A stretch of DNA of 64,000 nucleotides from Natronobacterium texcoconense (lineage in GTDB: Archaea; Halobacteriota; Halobacteria; Halobacteriales; Natrialbaceae): assembly GCF_900104065.1 (NCBI RefSeq), contig NZ_FNLC01000003.1, forward strand, positions 124,001-188,000, read 5' to 3'. The notes under the pieces are model-generated. The model worked only from the letters and a program-made list of their open reading frames with translations, was not told the origin of the DNA and made no database searches. Position numbers and translations under genes: made by a program. Below, piece by piece: positions 26,691 to 34,395 of this stretch (its first letter is position 1; every line of letters starts with the position of its first letter).

Positions 26691-27383
26691 ATGGCAACGC
26701 TCGTCGAGTTTTCCGTCGAGGGGAACGCATTTCCGCTGGGAGAGCTGTTCGCGACGCTGCCGGGAGTCTCGGTCGAACTCGAGCGAATCGTGCCGACCAG
26801 CGACTCGCTGTTTCCCTACGTCTGGATCCAGGGAGCGAGTCGAGCGGCGGTAACGAACGCCCTCGAGACTGCGTGTGAACGAAGCGAGTTCACGCTGGTC
26901 GACGAACTGGAGAGTCGCGGGTTGCTCTATCGGGTAAACTGGGATCCCAATATCGATGGCATCGTCAGTGCTATCGTCGACTCCGACGTCACGCTGCTCT
27001 CTGCGACCGGAAAACGAAACGAGTGGACGTTTCGACTCCGCGTCGCGGACCACGACGAACTCGGGGCGTTCCAGGATCGGTGTCGAAACGTCGGCGTCAG
27101 AATCGACCTCTCCCGGCTACTGCCACTCGAGTACGACGACGGGAACGGTGACGAACGAATCACGCCGCCACAGCTCGAGGCACTCGAACTGGCCTTCCAG
27201 CGAGGATACTTCGACGATCCGCGGCGGGCGACCCTCGACGACCTCGCGACGGAGCTCGAGATTACGCGCCAGTCACTCGCCGGGCGACTCCGTCGCGGGC
27301 ACCGAAATCTGCTGGCAGGGCTGTTCGGCTCCAGCGGGGGGCAGATCGAACGCGAGCGAGCGACGTCGCTCAGCGATCGGTGA
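26691..27383 (+). CDS. HTH-10 (bacterio-opsin activator-type) transcription regulator
   Basis: This 230-residue protein has an N-terminal sensor-like region of about 150 residues (MATLVEFSVEGNAFPLGEL), typical of haloarchaeal Bat-related regulators. The C-terminal HTH_10 domain includes LTPPQ-like ITPPQLEALELAFQRGYF, followed by DDPRRATLDDLATELEITRQSL and the recognition helix. The start at 26691 is chosen because MATLVEF fits the family start, whereas the upstream extension is Arg- and Cys-rich. Effector and targets are unknown. A HalOD1 protein follows in the same direction after 81 bp. Confidence 0.85.
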   Translation: MATLVEFSVEGNAFPLGELFATLPGVSVELERIVPTSDSLFPYVWIQGASRAAVTNALETACERSEFTLVDELESRGLLYRVNWDPNIDGIVSAIVDSDVTLLSATGKRNEWTFRLRVADHDELGAFQDRCRNVGVRIDLSRLLPLEYDDGNGDERITPPQLEALELAFQRGYFDDPRRATLDDLATELEITRQSLAGRLRRGHRNLLAGLFGSSGGQIERERATSLSDR

Positions 27384-27464
27384 TGACCGACGTACGTAAA
27401 CGCTCACTTAAAAGTACTACATAGTAAGGATAGTGCCTACTAGCGAGACGAGCGTAGGGGAGGT

Positions 27465-27785
27465 ATGCCCTCCACAGACGATTCCGAACGGTCCTCGGAC
27501 TCAGACGACGCTAAATTCGTGGCGACGTTCGACCCGAACGGCGGCGACAAACCGAGCGAGACGGTCGTCGACGCCGTCTCCTCGGTCACCGACGAGGATC
27601 CGCTCGAGATCACGCCGCTGTACGAGGCCATCGATCCGGACGCACTCGACGCGCTATTCGACGACTCACGGTCCGGCGACGAGAACCACGAACTGTGGTT
27701 TACCTACGAGGGGTTCGACGTCGGCGTCCGCAGCGATGGCGAGGTCCGGATCCGGACGGCGACGGACGCAGCCTCGAGCGCCTGA
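27465..27785 (+). CDS. HalOD1 output-domain protein
   Basis: This 106-residue protein has a charged N-terminal tail and a HalOD1 domain: PSETVVDAVSSVTDEDPLEI, then TPLYEAIDPDALDALFDDS, and ends with WFTYEGFDVGVRSDGEVRI. HalOD1 domains occur in haloarchaeal signalling and regulatory proteins, usually as stand-alone small proteins or after receiver domains. The biochemical role is unknown. GGGGAGGT lies just before the ATG. It stands next to the HTH-10 gene and convergent to the hydrolase gene. Confidence 0.85.
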   Translation: MPSTDDSERSSDSDDAKFVATFDPNGGDKPSETVVDAVSSVTDEDPLEITPLYEAIDPDALDALFDDSRSGDENHELWFTYEGFDVGVRSDGEVRIRTATDAASSA

Positions 27786-27792
27786 CCGAGCC

Positions 27793-28650
27793 CTAGTCTC
27801 GGTCCGCGAGAAAGGACAGCAACGCCTCGTTTACCTGTGTCGCGTTCTCGACGAACGCGAAGTGTGATCCTCCGTCGACGAGTTCGAGTCGGCTATCGGC
27901 GATCTTCTCGGCCAGCAGTCGCCCGTTCTGGACCGGCACCACGCGGTCGTCGGTCCCGTGGACGACCAGCGTCGGGACGCGAATCTCGTCCAGTCGGTCG
28001 CCGACGTCGAACGCGAGGAAGGCCGCGGCCTGTGCTTCGCGGGCAGGATCGTTCGCATCCTGTTCGCGTCGCCACTCGACGATACGGTCCATCAGGTGTG
28101 GGTTGCGGTTCGTGAACCGTTCGGTGAAGAGGGGACGCATCCGCTTTCGAATCCGTTCGCGGTCGGTTCCGGCGCTCGCAACGAGGTGTTCTCTCCCCTC
28201 GTCGGGGATCGGAACCGCGTCGCCGCCGCCGTGAGTCGTCCCACACAGCGTCAGCGTTTTCGCCCGCGAGAAGTCGATCGCGTACTGCTGGGCGACCATC
28301 CCGCCGAGGCCCGCGCCGACCAGATGCACCCTCGAGAGTCCGGCGTCCTCGAGGACGGCCTCGAGGTCGGCGGCCAGTCCCGCAACCGAGTAGCCAGCGG
28401 CGTTCAGAACGAGGGGTGTGCGCAGTTTTCCCGGGAGCCGGGACACGAGCGGCGGTAACCCGGCGTCGGACCGGCCGGTGCCGCGGCTGTCGGGGGCGAG
28501 CACCTCGTACTCGTCGGCGACGGCTTCGCGTTGCCAGCGCCACGTCCAGCGGCCGGCCCCCACGTCCTGGAGGAAAACTACTGGATCGCTGTCGTCGTTC
28601 TCGTCGCGTTCGTAGTAGATCGACACGCCGTCCCGCATCGCCCGTGGCAT
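27793..28650 (-). CDS. Alpha/beta hydrolase fold protein lacking the nucleophile serine
   Basis: This 285-residue protein shows the hydrolase fold: DPVVFLQDVGAGRWTW carries the oxyanion region, APDSRGTGRSD the usual loop, TLVVHGTDDRVVP the acid residue and GGSHFAFVENA the catalytic His. The nucleophile elbow reads VGAGLGGMVAQ, so the usual G-x-S-x-G is G-x-G-x-G. The codon is GGC and is unambiguous. It may be non-hydrolytic, act by another residue, or be a binding protein. The start MPRAMRDGVSIYY is preferred over an upstream Arg-rich extension. It is divergent from priL. Confidence 0.85.
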   Translation of the reverse strand: MPRAMRDGVSIYYERDENDDSDPVVFLQDVGAGRWTWRWQREAVADEYEVLAPDSRGTGRSDAGLPPLVSRLPGKLRTPLVLNAAGYSVAGLAADLEAVLEDAGLSRVHLVGAGLGGMVAQQYAIDFSRAKTLTLCGTTHGGGDAVPIPDEGREHLVASAGTDRERIRKRMRPLFTERFTNRNPHLMDRIVEWRREQDANDPAREAQAAAFLAFDVGDRLDEIRVPTLVVHGTDDRVVPVQNGRLLAEKIADSRLELVDGGSHFAFVENATQVNEALLSFLADRD

Positions 28651-28787
28651 ACCCGGAGTGACGTGTCGGATCCTCTTGAAATCGATCCTCTCGTTCGAGT
28701 AACGAAACCGACGACGACGGTAATACGGTGTTACCCTCGAGTCGTGGATCACGACGTTTATGCCGCCGCAGTAATATCCTCTTACCG

Positions 28788-29870
28788 ATGCAGACGCTCC
28801 ACGCCCGGTATCCGTTTCTCGAGGCCGCTCGCGAGACGGTCGCGACGGAGGCGGTCGATCTCGCCACCGTCGTCGAGCAGGACCGGGCGGTCGTCGAGCG
28901 CGCCGCCCAACGCGTGATTACTGCGATCGAGGACGGCGAAGTCGGCGACTCGCACCGCGATACCCGCACCGAATTGCTCTCCTACCCGGTCGCACGCGTC
29001 CTGGTCTCGATGGTCGAAGAACGCGTCCTCGTGCGCAAGTACGCCCGCGCCGAGGCCGCGACCGCCTACGAACGGTTCACCGAGGACATGGCCGACACGA
29101 CCGAACTGAAAAGCGTCGAGTCGACCGGCCTCGACCTCGAGGAACTGCTGGCCGAGTTCGACCTCGCGGACGACGTCCGGGAGACGCCGGGCGGCTACCG
29201 GATGGACGTCGGGAGCTACGTCCCCCTGGCCGAGGACCTCTGGACCGACGAGTGGCGACTGGTCAACCGGCCCCTCTCGGCCGGCGAGGTCCCGCTTTCG
29301 GAGGAAGAACTGCTCACGCTCGTCCGCGAGGCGATCCGCACCCGTATCGACGAGGGACTCCCCTTCGACGTGCCGGACGCGATCGCGGGCGAACTCGAGG
29401 CGGAAGCCGCCGAGATCCGGGACGTGCTCGCGGACCTCGATCTCACGCGCGAGATCGACACCGTCGTGCCGGACCTGTTCCCGCCGTGTATGAAGGCCTT
29501 GCTCGACGACGTCCAGAAGGGCGAACACCTACCACATCACTCTCGGTTCGCGATCACTGCCTTCCTGACGAGCATCGGGATGAAAACCGACGAGATCGTC
29601 GATCTCTACCGCGTGAACTCCTCCTTTGGCGAGGAGATGACTCGCTACCAGACCGACCACATCCGCGGGGACACCTCGCCGACGGAGTACTCGCCACCCT
29701 CGTGTGCGACGATGCAGTCCTACGGCGACTGCGTGAACAAGGACGACCTCTGCGAGCGGATTCCACACCCGATGGCCTACTACGAAGAGCGGATCGACGA
29801 CGCCGACGACGACGAAATCGAGGACTGGCGGGAAGCGCAGGGTGAAGAAGAAGCGGCGAGTGCCGAGTGA
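28788..29870 (+). CDS. priL: DNA primase large subunit PriL
   Basis: This 360-residue protein is the regulatory subunit that, with PriS, makes RNA-DNA primers. The N-terminal helical domain starts MQTLHARYPFLEAARETV. The C-terminal part holds the Fe-S cluster region with FPPCMKAL, and later cysteines in SPPSCATMQSYGDCVN and DLCERIPHP, giving four Cys. HHSRFAITAFLTSIGM is the conserved helix between them. The ATG at 28788 is chosen by the family start. The next gene on the other strand is a small membrane protein. Confidence 0.95.
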   Translation: MQTLHARYPFLEAARETVATEAVDLATVVEQDRAVVERAAQRVITAIEDGEVGDSHRDTRTELLSYPVARVLVSMVEERVLVRKYARAEAATAYERFTEDMADTTELKSVESTGLDLEELLAEFDLADDVRETPGGYRMDVGSYVPLAEDLWTDEWRLVNRPLSAGEVPLSEEELLTLVREAIRTRIDEGLPFDVPDAIAGELEAEAAEIRDVLADLDLTREIDTVVPDLFPPCMKALLDDVQKGEHLPHHSRFAITAFLTSIGMKTDEIVDLYRVNSSFGEEMTRYQTDHIRGDTSPTEYSPPSCATMQSYGDCVNKDDLCERIPHPMAYYEERIDDADDDEIEDWREAQGEEEAASAE

Positions 29871-29873
29871 CGA

Positions 29874-30101
29874 TCACTCGTTTTCGGATTGCTTCGATAG
29901 CTCGTCTGCCTGTTCCTGGATGTCCGCGAGCGCTCGTTCCTGTTCGCCGCGTGCGAGCCCGCCGGACTCGACGTGACGACCGTCGTACTGGCGGGATGGA
30001 ATGGCGTTCCAGACGCTCGAGTCCGAGTCGTCGTCACCGCTGTCGGATCGTCGCCACAGGAGGGCGATCGCGAGCACAGCGAGAACGGCTATAGTAGCCA
30101 C
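29874..30101 (-). CDS. Small membrane-anchored protein whose start lies in a palindromic element
   Basis: This encodes 75 residues: one hydrophobic segment at the N-terminus (VLAVLAIALLW), then a charged tail with SVWNAIPSRQYDGRHVES and a coiled region ending LSKQSENE. The only available start is a GTG at 30101, and the first four codons (GTG GCT ACT ATA) lie inside the 86-bp element at 30089-30174. The native N-terminus may therefore have been replaced by the insertion. It is convergent with priL. Function unknown. Confidence 0.6.
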   Translation of the reverse strand: MATIAVLAVLAIALLWRRSDSGDDDSDSSVWNAIPSRQYDGRHVESGGLARGEQERALADIQEQADELSKQSENE

Positions 30102-30174
30102 TGCAAGTCAGTGCACACCTGATCGCACGACAGCTGTGCGATCAGTGTGTAAATAGTTGCAGTTGTTACTATAG
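30089..30174 (+). repeat. 86-bp palindromic element, copy A
   Basis: The element begins CTATAGTA and ends TACTATAG, a perfect 8-bp terminal inversion. Inside are the paired arms ACTGCAA/TTGCAGT and the central stem GATCGCAC/GTGCGATC around a 7-nt loop. The reverse complement of 44283-44368 matches it at 78 of 86 positions with no gap (hand alignment). It probably belongs to a small non-autonomous mobile or REP-like family. No clear target-site duplication is seen. Confidence 0.85.
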
Positions 30175-30321
30175 TACGGCGACGGCGCTGGTCGACTCGA
30201 GGATCGACGACCGGACGAACAGCGACGAACCGAGCAGTACGAGCCCGATAGCCACGGCGACGAGCCACAGGGAGGACGATCGAGAGGAATCCTCGTCGGA
30301 AGGGGAGCGGGAACCGACCAT
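30169..30321 (-). CDS. Short one-TM protein ending in the palindromic element
   Basis: This encodes 50 residues, starting MVGSRSPSDEDSSRSSSLWL, with one hydrophobic helix (about 19-36, WLVAVAIGLVLLGSSLFV) and a short tail ending STSAVAVL. The stop TAG is supplied by the terminal CTATAG of the 86-bp element, so the original C-terminus could have been longer. It may be a genuine small protein or a gene cut by the insertion. Function unknown. Confidence 0.45.
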   Translation of the reverse strand: MVGSRSPSDEDSSRSSSLWLVAVAIGLVLLGSSLFVRSSILESTSAVAVL

Positions 30322-30369
30322 GCGTCGTGTAAGTCGGCCAACTACAAAGAACTGATGACGAAACGGACG

Positions 30370-30630
30370 TCAGACCGCACTCTGTGCGTCCGTGTTCTCG
30401 TCCTCGAGTCCCTCGCCCGGCTCGTTCAGGAGGAATGCCAGTCCGATGCCGACGATGGTAAGCAGGAGGACGAAGCCGACGATGGCCCAGACGAGCAGTT
30501 CCGCACCCTCTGGGGTGAGGATGCTGTCGTCTCCGCCGTGCATCATCCCGATGCCGATCATGGCGCCGATCATCAGCAGGACCGAGGAGACGGCGACGGC
30601 GATTTCGATTATTTGCTTGCGCTCGAGCAT
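30370..30630 (-). CDS. Two-TM membrane protein, haloarchaeal family
   Basis: This 86-residue protein starts MLERKQIIEIAVAVSSVLLM. It has two hydrophobic helices (about 10-30 and 45-67) separated by a short loop with HGGDDSILTPEGAE, and a charged tail. No enzymatic motif is present. It lies 47 bp from the 5' end of htpX's downstream side on the same strand, so it may follow htpX in one transcript. Function unknown. Confidence 0.65.
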   Translation of the reverse strand: MLERKQIIEIAVAVSSVLLMIGAMIGIGMMHGGDDSILTPEGAELLVWAIVGFVLLLTIVGIGLAFLLNEPGEGLEDENTDAQSAV

Positions 30631-30677
30631 TATACGACGGGTTTCGTCGGACGGATGAAAAGCGCTTCGAAGCCCTC

Positions 30678-31571
30678 TTAGACGGTCATCTCGCGCTCGA
30701 GTTCCCGGAGCTGTTCGATCCGGTCGTCGGTCGGTGGGTGGGTGCTGAACAGACGGCCGACGACGCCGGACTTGATCGGGATAATGAAGAAGGCGTTCAT
30801 CTCGGCCTCCTCGCGCATGTCGTCTTTGGGCACCTTGTCCATCCGTCCCGAGATCTTCATCAGCGCGGAGGCGAGCGCCGAGGGGTTTCCGGTGATGGCC
30901 GCCGCACCGCGGTCGGCGGCGTACTCGCGGTATCGCGAGAGCGCCCGGATCAGCAGGTAGCTAATGATCCAGACGAGCAGCGAGACGAGGATGGCGACCA
31001 TGACCCCACCGCCGCCGCGACCGCCACCACGACCGCGACCGCCCCCGAAGAACGCGCCCCAGCGGACGATCATGAACGCGATCGTCGAGAGGAACGAGGC
31101 GATCGTCATCACCATCATGTCCCGGTTCTTGACGTGGGCGAGTTCGTGAGCGAGAACGCCGTCGAGTTCCTCGCGGTCGAGCGTGCTCATGAGGCCCGTC
31201 GTCACCGCGACGGCCGCGTTCTTCTGGTTGCGGCCGGTCGCGAAAGCATTGGGTACCTGCGAGTCGATCACTGCGACTTTCGGTTTGGGGAGGTCGGCCT
31301 GCTGGGAGAGCCGTTCGATAGAGCTGTGGAGCTGTGGGTACTCGTCGGCCGAGACCGTCTTCGCACCCATGCTCTTGAGCGTGAGCGTATCGCTGTAGTA
31401 GTATTGGACGAGGGACATCCCGCCGAACAGCATCCCGAAGATGAAGAGGCTCCCCGCCCCGTCTGTAAGATACAATGTGAGCACGCCCGCGAAGACGATG
31501 TACAGCGCAAACAGCAGGAACATCGTCAGGAACATTCGGAATCGAAGACCCCAGTCCGCCTGCCAGTTCAT
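30678..31571 (-). CDS. htpX: M48-family membrane zinc metalloprotease HtpX
   Basis: This 297-residue protein has two N-terminal membrane helices (about 10-33 and 38-55), the zinc-binding motif HELAHVKNRD (HExxH, about residue 142), two further hydrophobic segments around 155-205 and the third ligand in the YAADRGAAAITG region (E-x-x-AD variant). It ends RIEQLRELEREMTV. HtpX degrades misfolded membrane proteins in the stress response. A glycine-rich loop (GGGRGRGGGRGGGG) lies between the third and fourth helices. The usual third-ligand Glu position (EYAADRGA) is intact. Confidence 0.93.
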   Translation of the reverse strand: MNWQADWGLRFRMFLTMFLLFALYIVFAGVLTLYLTDGAGSLFIFGMLFGGMSLVQYYYSDTLTLKSMGAKTVSADEYPQLHSSIERLSQQADLPKPKVAVIDSQVPNAFATGRNQKNAAVAVTTGLMSTLDREELDGVLAHELAHVKNRDMMVMTIASFLSTIAFMIVRWGAFFGGGRGRGGGRGGGGVMVAILVSLLVWIISYLLIRALSRYREYAADRGAAAITGNPSALASALMKISGRMDKVPKDDMREEAEMNAFFIIPIKSGVVGRLFSTHPPTDDRIEQLRELEREMTV

Positions 31572-31932
31572 ACTCGTATGTAGGGCTCAGGACGAATAAG
31601 TGTCACCGCCCGGACGTGCCGCCAAGTCCAGTAATTTTACACACATCAGACAGGTAGCAACCCCTTCGTTTCGCATGGAGATAGCACACCATGACGACGT
31701 CTGACGTGTCAGTTGCCAGCAGTGTCTGACGTGCGGCCGACATTGTTTGTTGGGAATTTAACTCGACCCATAGTAACGATAGAACGGCTGTATCGATACC
31801 CGACGATCCCGAACCCCCTCGTTTCGGGTGGAATTGTCAACTTCTGAAATTGGAACCGCACGACTCGAGGGTTGGACTCGAGACCACATCCGGAGCGCGT
31901 TCCTTAACATCGTCAGTACGCAAGTACGAGTA
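31572..31932. other. Spacer between htpX and nmd3
   Basis: This 361-bp region is divergent between htpX and nmd3 and should hold both promoters. It contains AATTTTACACAC near 31633 and GGGAATTTAACTCG near 31753, which are TATA-like. The decamer TGTCTGACGTG recurs in part (GTCTGACGTG at about 31699 and about 31723). No convincing gene was found; a short frame after ATGACGACGTC at 31691 stops after a few codons. Confidence 0.4.
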
Positions 31933-33111
31933 ATGAGTAAGTCACGTGCGTTCTGTCCTCGCTGTGGGGATCCGGTACCCGATCGATCCGATCGTGAGGG
32001 GGAGGCGGCCGATCCCCTTCGACCGGGCACAGAGGTCGACCTCTGCGATTCGTGTTACTTCGACGACTTCGACTTCGTCGACGCCCCCGACCGGATCGAC
32101 GTCATGGTCTGTTCGCAGTGTGGGGCGGTCCATCGTGGCAACCGGTGGGTCGACGTCGGCGCGAGGGACTACACCGACATCGCGATCGAGGAGGTAAGCG
32201 AGGCGCTGGCCGTCCACGTCGACGTCGAAGACGTCGCCTGGCAGGTCGAACCCGAACAGGTCGACCAGAACACGATCCGGATGCACGCCTACTTCACGGG
32301 CGTGGTCCGGGGAACGCCGGTCGACGAAGAGGTGATGGTGCCGGTCAAGATCTCCCGACAGACCTGTGAACGGTGCGGACGGATCGCCGGCGACTACTAC
32401 GCTAGCATCGTCCAAATCCGTGCCGAGCGACGAACTCCGACGAGCGAGGAGACCGACCGCGCAGAGGAGATCGCCCATCAGGTCGTCGCCGACATGGAGG
32501 CGACTGGCGACCGCAACGCCTTCGTCACCGAGATCGGCGAGGTCGACGACGGACTGAACATGAAAGTCTCGACCAACAAGATCGGCAAGAAGATCGCGAA
32601 CAAGATGGTCGAGGAGTTCGGCGGCACGGTCAACGATGCCGAGACGCTCGTCACGGAGGACGAAGATGGTAACGAGGTCTACCGGGTCACCTTCGCAGTC
32701 CGCCTGCCACCCTACACCCCCGGCGACGTTATCGACCTGAAAGACGACGACGAGGGACCGGTGCTGGTCCGCAGCGCCCACGGCAATCTCAAGGGCACGC
32801 GCCTGACGACCGGCGAACGGTACGAAGCCAGCCACGAAGAAGGTGCCTCCCCCGAGGCGCGCAAACTCGGCGAAGCGGAGGACGCCGAACGGACGACGGT
32901 TGTCGCCGTCGAGGACGAGAACGCCGTCCAGGTTCTCGATCCCGAGACCTACCAGGCCAAGACCGTCGCGCGGCCGGACTACTTCGATCCCGACGCCGAG
33001 ACGGTGCCGGTGCTGAAGAGCCGTGCCGGACTGCACGTCCTCCCCGATCCGGATCCGGACGCCGACGAGGACGACGAGGGGTACTACGATCCCTACGAGG
33101 ACGATGGCTGA
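31933..33111 (+). CDS. nmd3: NMD3-family ribosome-associated protein
   Basis: This 392-residue protein is the archaeal homologue of the 60S export adaptor NMD3. The N-terminal zinc region has CPRCGD, CDSCYF, CSQCG and CERCGR pairs (residues 7-155). It continues with the eIF5A-like and SH3-like parts, including VSTNKIGKKIANKMVEEFGG and RVTFAVRLPPYTPGDVI. In archaea it probably acts in 50S assembly or release factors, because there is no nuclear export. Its last codons overlap the next gene, showing an operon. Confidence 0.93.
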   Translation: MSKSRAFCPRCGDPVPDRSDREGEAADPLRPGTEVDLCDSCYFDDFDFVDAPDRIDVMVCSQCGAVHRGNRWVDVGARDYTDIAIEEVSEALAVHVDVEDVAWQVEPEQVDQNTIRMHAYFTGVVRGTPVDEEVMVPVKISRQTCERCGRIAGDYYASIVQIRAERRTPTSEETDRAEEIAHQVVADMEATGDRNAFVTEIGEVDDGLNMKVSTNKIGKKIANKMVEEFGGTVNDAETLVTEDEDGNEVYRVTFAVRLPPYTPGDVIDLKDDDEGPVLVRSAHGNLKGTRLTTGERYEASHEEGASPEARKLGEAEDAERTTVVAVEDENAVQVLDPETYQAKTVARPDYFDPDAETVPVLKSRAGLHVLPDPDPDADEDDEGYYDPYEDDG

Positions 33112-34222
33112 GGAGCCCGACGCCGAGGGAGAACGGAGCGCCGCCGACGCCATCGCCCGCGCGGACGCGCCGCTGGCCGCAATCGTCGAGAAACCGCGAA
33201 CCGAAACCGCGATCGAATCCCTGCGAGCGGAAGGCGTCTACGACGACTCCCGACAGGTACTCGAGGACGGCCCCGACAGAGTCGCACTTCCCGTCACCGA
33301 AGCGCCGACCGAAACGCGCGTCCTCGAGGTCGTCCGCCAGCTCGAGCCCGAGTTCCGGACGACGGATCTCGCCGGCTTGCTCGCCGAACGCGGCTGGAGC
33401 GACGCGGACCTCGAGTCGGCACCGGGGTCGTGGGCCGTGATCGGCTCGATCGTCCTCGTCTCCATCCCCGACGACTGTCCCGACGAGAAAGCGGTTGCCG
33501 ACGCCCTGCTCGAGTTACACGGCGAAGCCGACAGCGTGCTGGCGGACGAAGGGATCGAAAACGACGGCGAGGCGGGCACCTACAGGGAGCCGAAGACGCG
33601 ACTGCTCGCGGGCGAGTCGGACACGGAGACGATCCACACCGAGCACGGCACCCGGTACGGACTCGACCCTGCGAGCGTGATGTTCTCGCCCGGCAATCAG
33701 GCCGAACGCGCACGCATGGGCGATGTCTGTTCTGAGGGCGAGCGCGTCTTCGACATGTTCGCCGGAATCGGCTACTTCACGCTCCCAATGGCCAGAAGCG
33801 GCGCGCAGGTGACCGCGACCGAGATCAACCCGACCGCGTTTCGCTATCTGCTCGAGAACGCCGTTCTCAACGACGTCTCGGACCGCGTCGACGCCTACAT
33901 GACCGACTGTCGGGACCTCGCAGACGGCCTCGAGGCCGATCGCGTAGTGATGGGCTACTACGGTACCAGCGAGGACGACTCGAGCCAGCGCAGCGACGAA
34001 GCCCACGAGTTTCTCCCCGACGCACTCGAGGCGCTCGTCCCCGGCGGCGTCGTCCACTACCACGAGGCGACGCCGGAGTCGCGGCTCTGGGAGCGACCGG
34101 AACGCCGACTCGAGGACGCAGTCGACGAGGCCGGTCGCTCGCTCGAGTATCTCGACCGTCGTCGAGTGAAAAGTCACAGTGCGGGCGTCGAACACATCGT
34201 CGTAGACGTTCGAGTCGACTGA
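33104..34222 (+). CDS. Trm5/Taw2-like class I SAM methyltransferase
   Basis: This 372-residue enzyme has an N-terminal RNA-binding part with EGVYDDSRQV and WAVIGSIVLVSIP, like Trm5 and Taw2. The SAM domain contains MFSPGNQAERARMG, VFDMFAGIGYFTLP and ATEINPTAFRYL. The catalytic region reads VVMGYYGT, where Trm5 would have NLP-type, so a Taw2-like aminocarboxypropyl transferase (wyosine pathway, tRNA-Phe position 37) is more likely. The ATG overlaps nmd3 by 8 bp. It may be Taw2 or a paralogue; the N-terminal 25 residues are low complexity. Confidence 0.8.
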   Translation: MAEEPDAEGERSAADAIARADAPLAAIVEKPRTETAIESLRAEGVYDDSRQVLEDGPDRVALPVTEAPTETRVLEVVRQLEPEFRTTDLAGLLAERGWSDADLESAPGSWAVIGSIVLVSIPDDCPDEKAVADALLELHGEADSVLADEGIENDGEAGTYREPKTRLLAGESDTETIHTEHGTRYGLDPASVMFSPGNQAERARMGDVCSEGERVFDMFAGIGYFTLPMARSGAQVTATEINPTAFRYLLENAVLNDVSDRVDAYMTDCRDLADGLEADRVVMGYYGTSEDDSSQRSDEAHEFLPDALEALVPGGVVHYHEATPESRLWERPERRLEDAVDEAGRSLEYLDRRRVKSHSAGVEHIVVDVRVD

Positions 34223-34358
34223 TCGCGGGCGGTATTCTGGAAGAGTTCGATACTGAAATCGCCCTTTCAATATCCATGATTGTTAAACGTTGTGGCCAAT
34301 TTCTTCCGTGAATAACGCTCGTAGTAACTAATCAATATAAGCATTGGATCAAGCTCCG

Positions 34359-34384
34359 GGTGCAATAGACGAATCCGTTGCACC
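34359..34384 (+). promoter_or_regulatory. 7-bp inverted repeat in the dockerin-subtilase promoter region
   Basis: GGTGCAA (34359-34365) and TTGCACC (34378-34384) form a perfect inverted repeat with a 12-nt spacer, ending 11 bp before the ATG. A TATA-like CAATATAAG lies at about 34333-34341, so transcription would start near 34362, within the repeat. It could be an operator or a 5' hairpin in the mRNA leader. Confidence 0.45.
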
Positions 34385-34395
34385 TGAGTTGAGAC

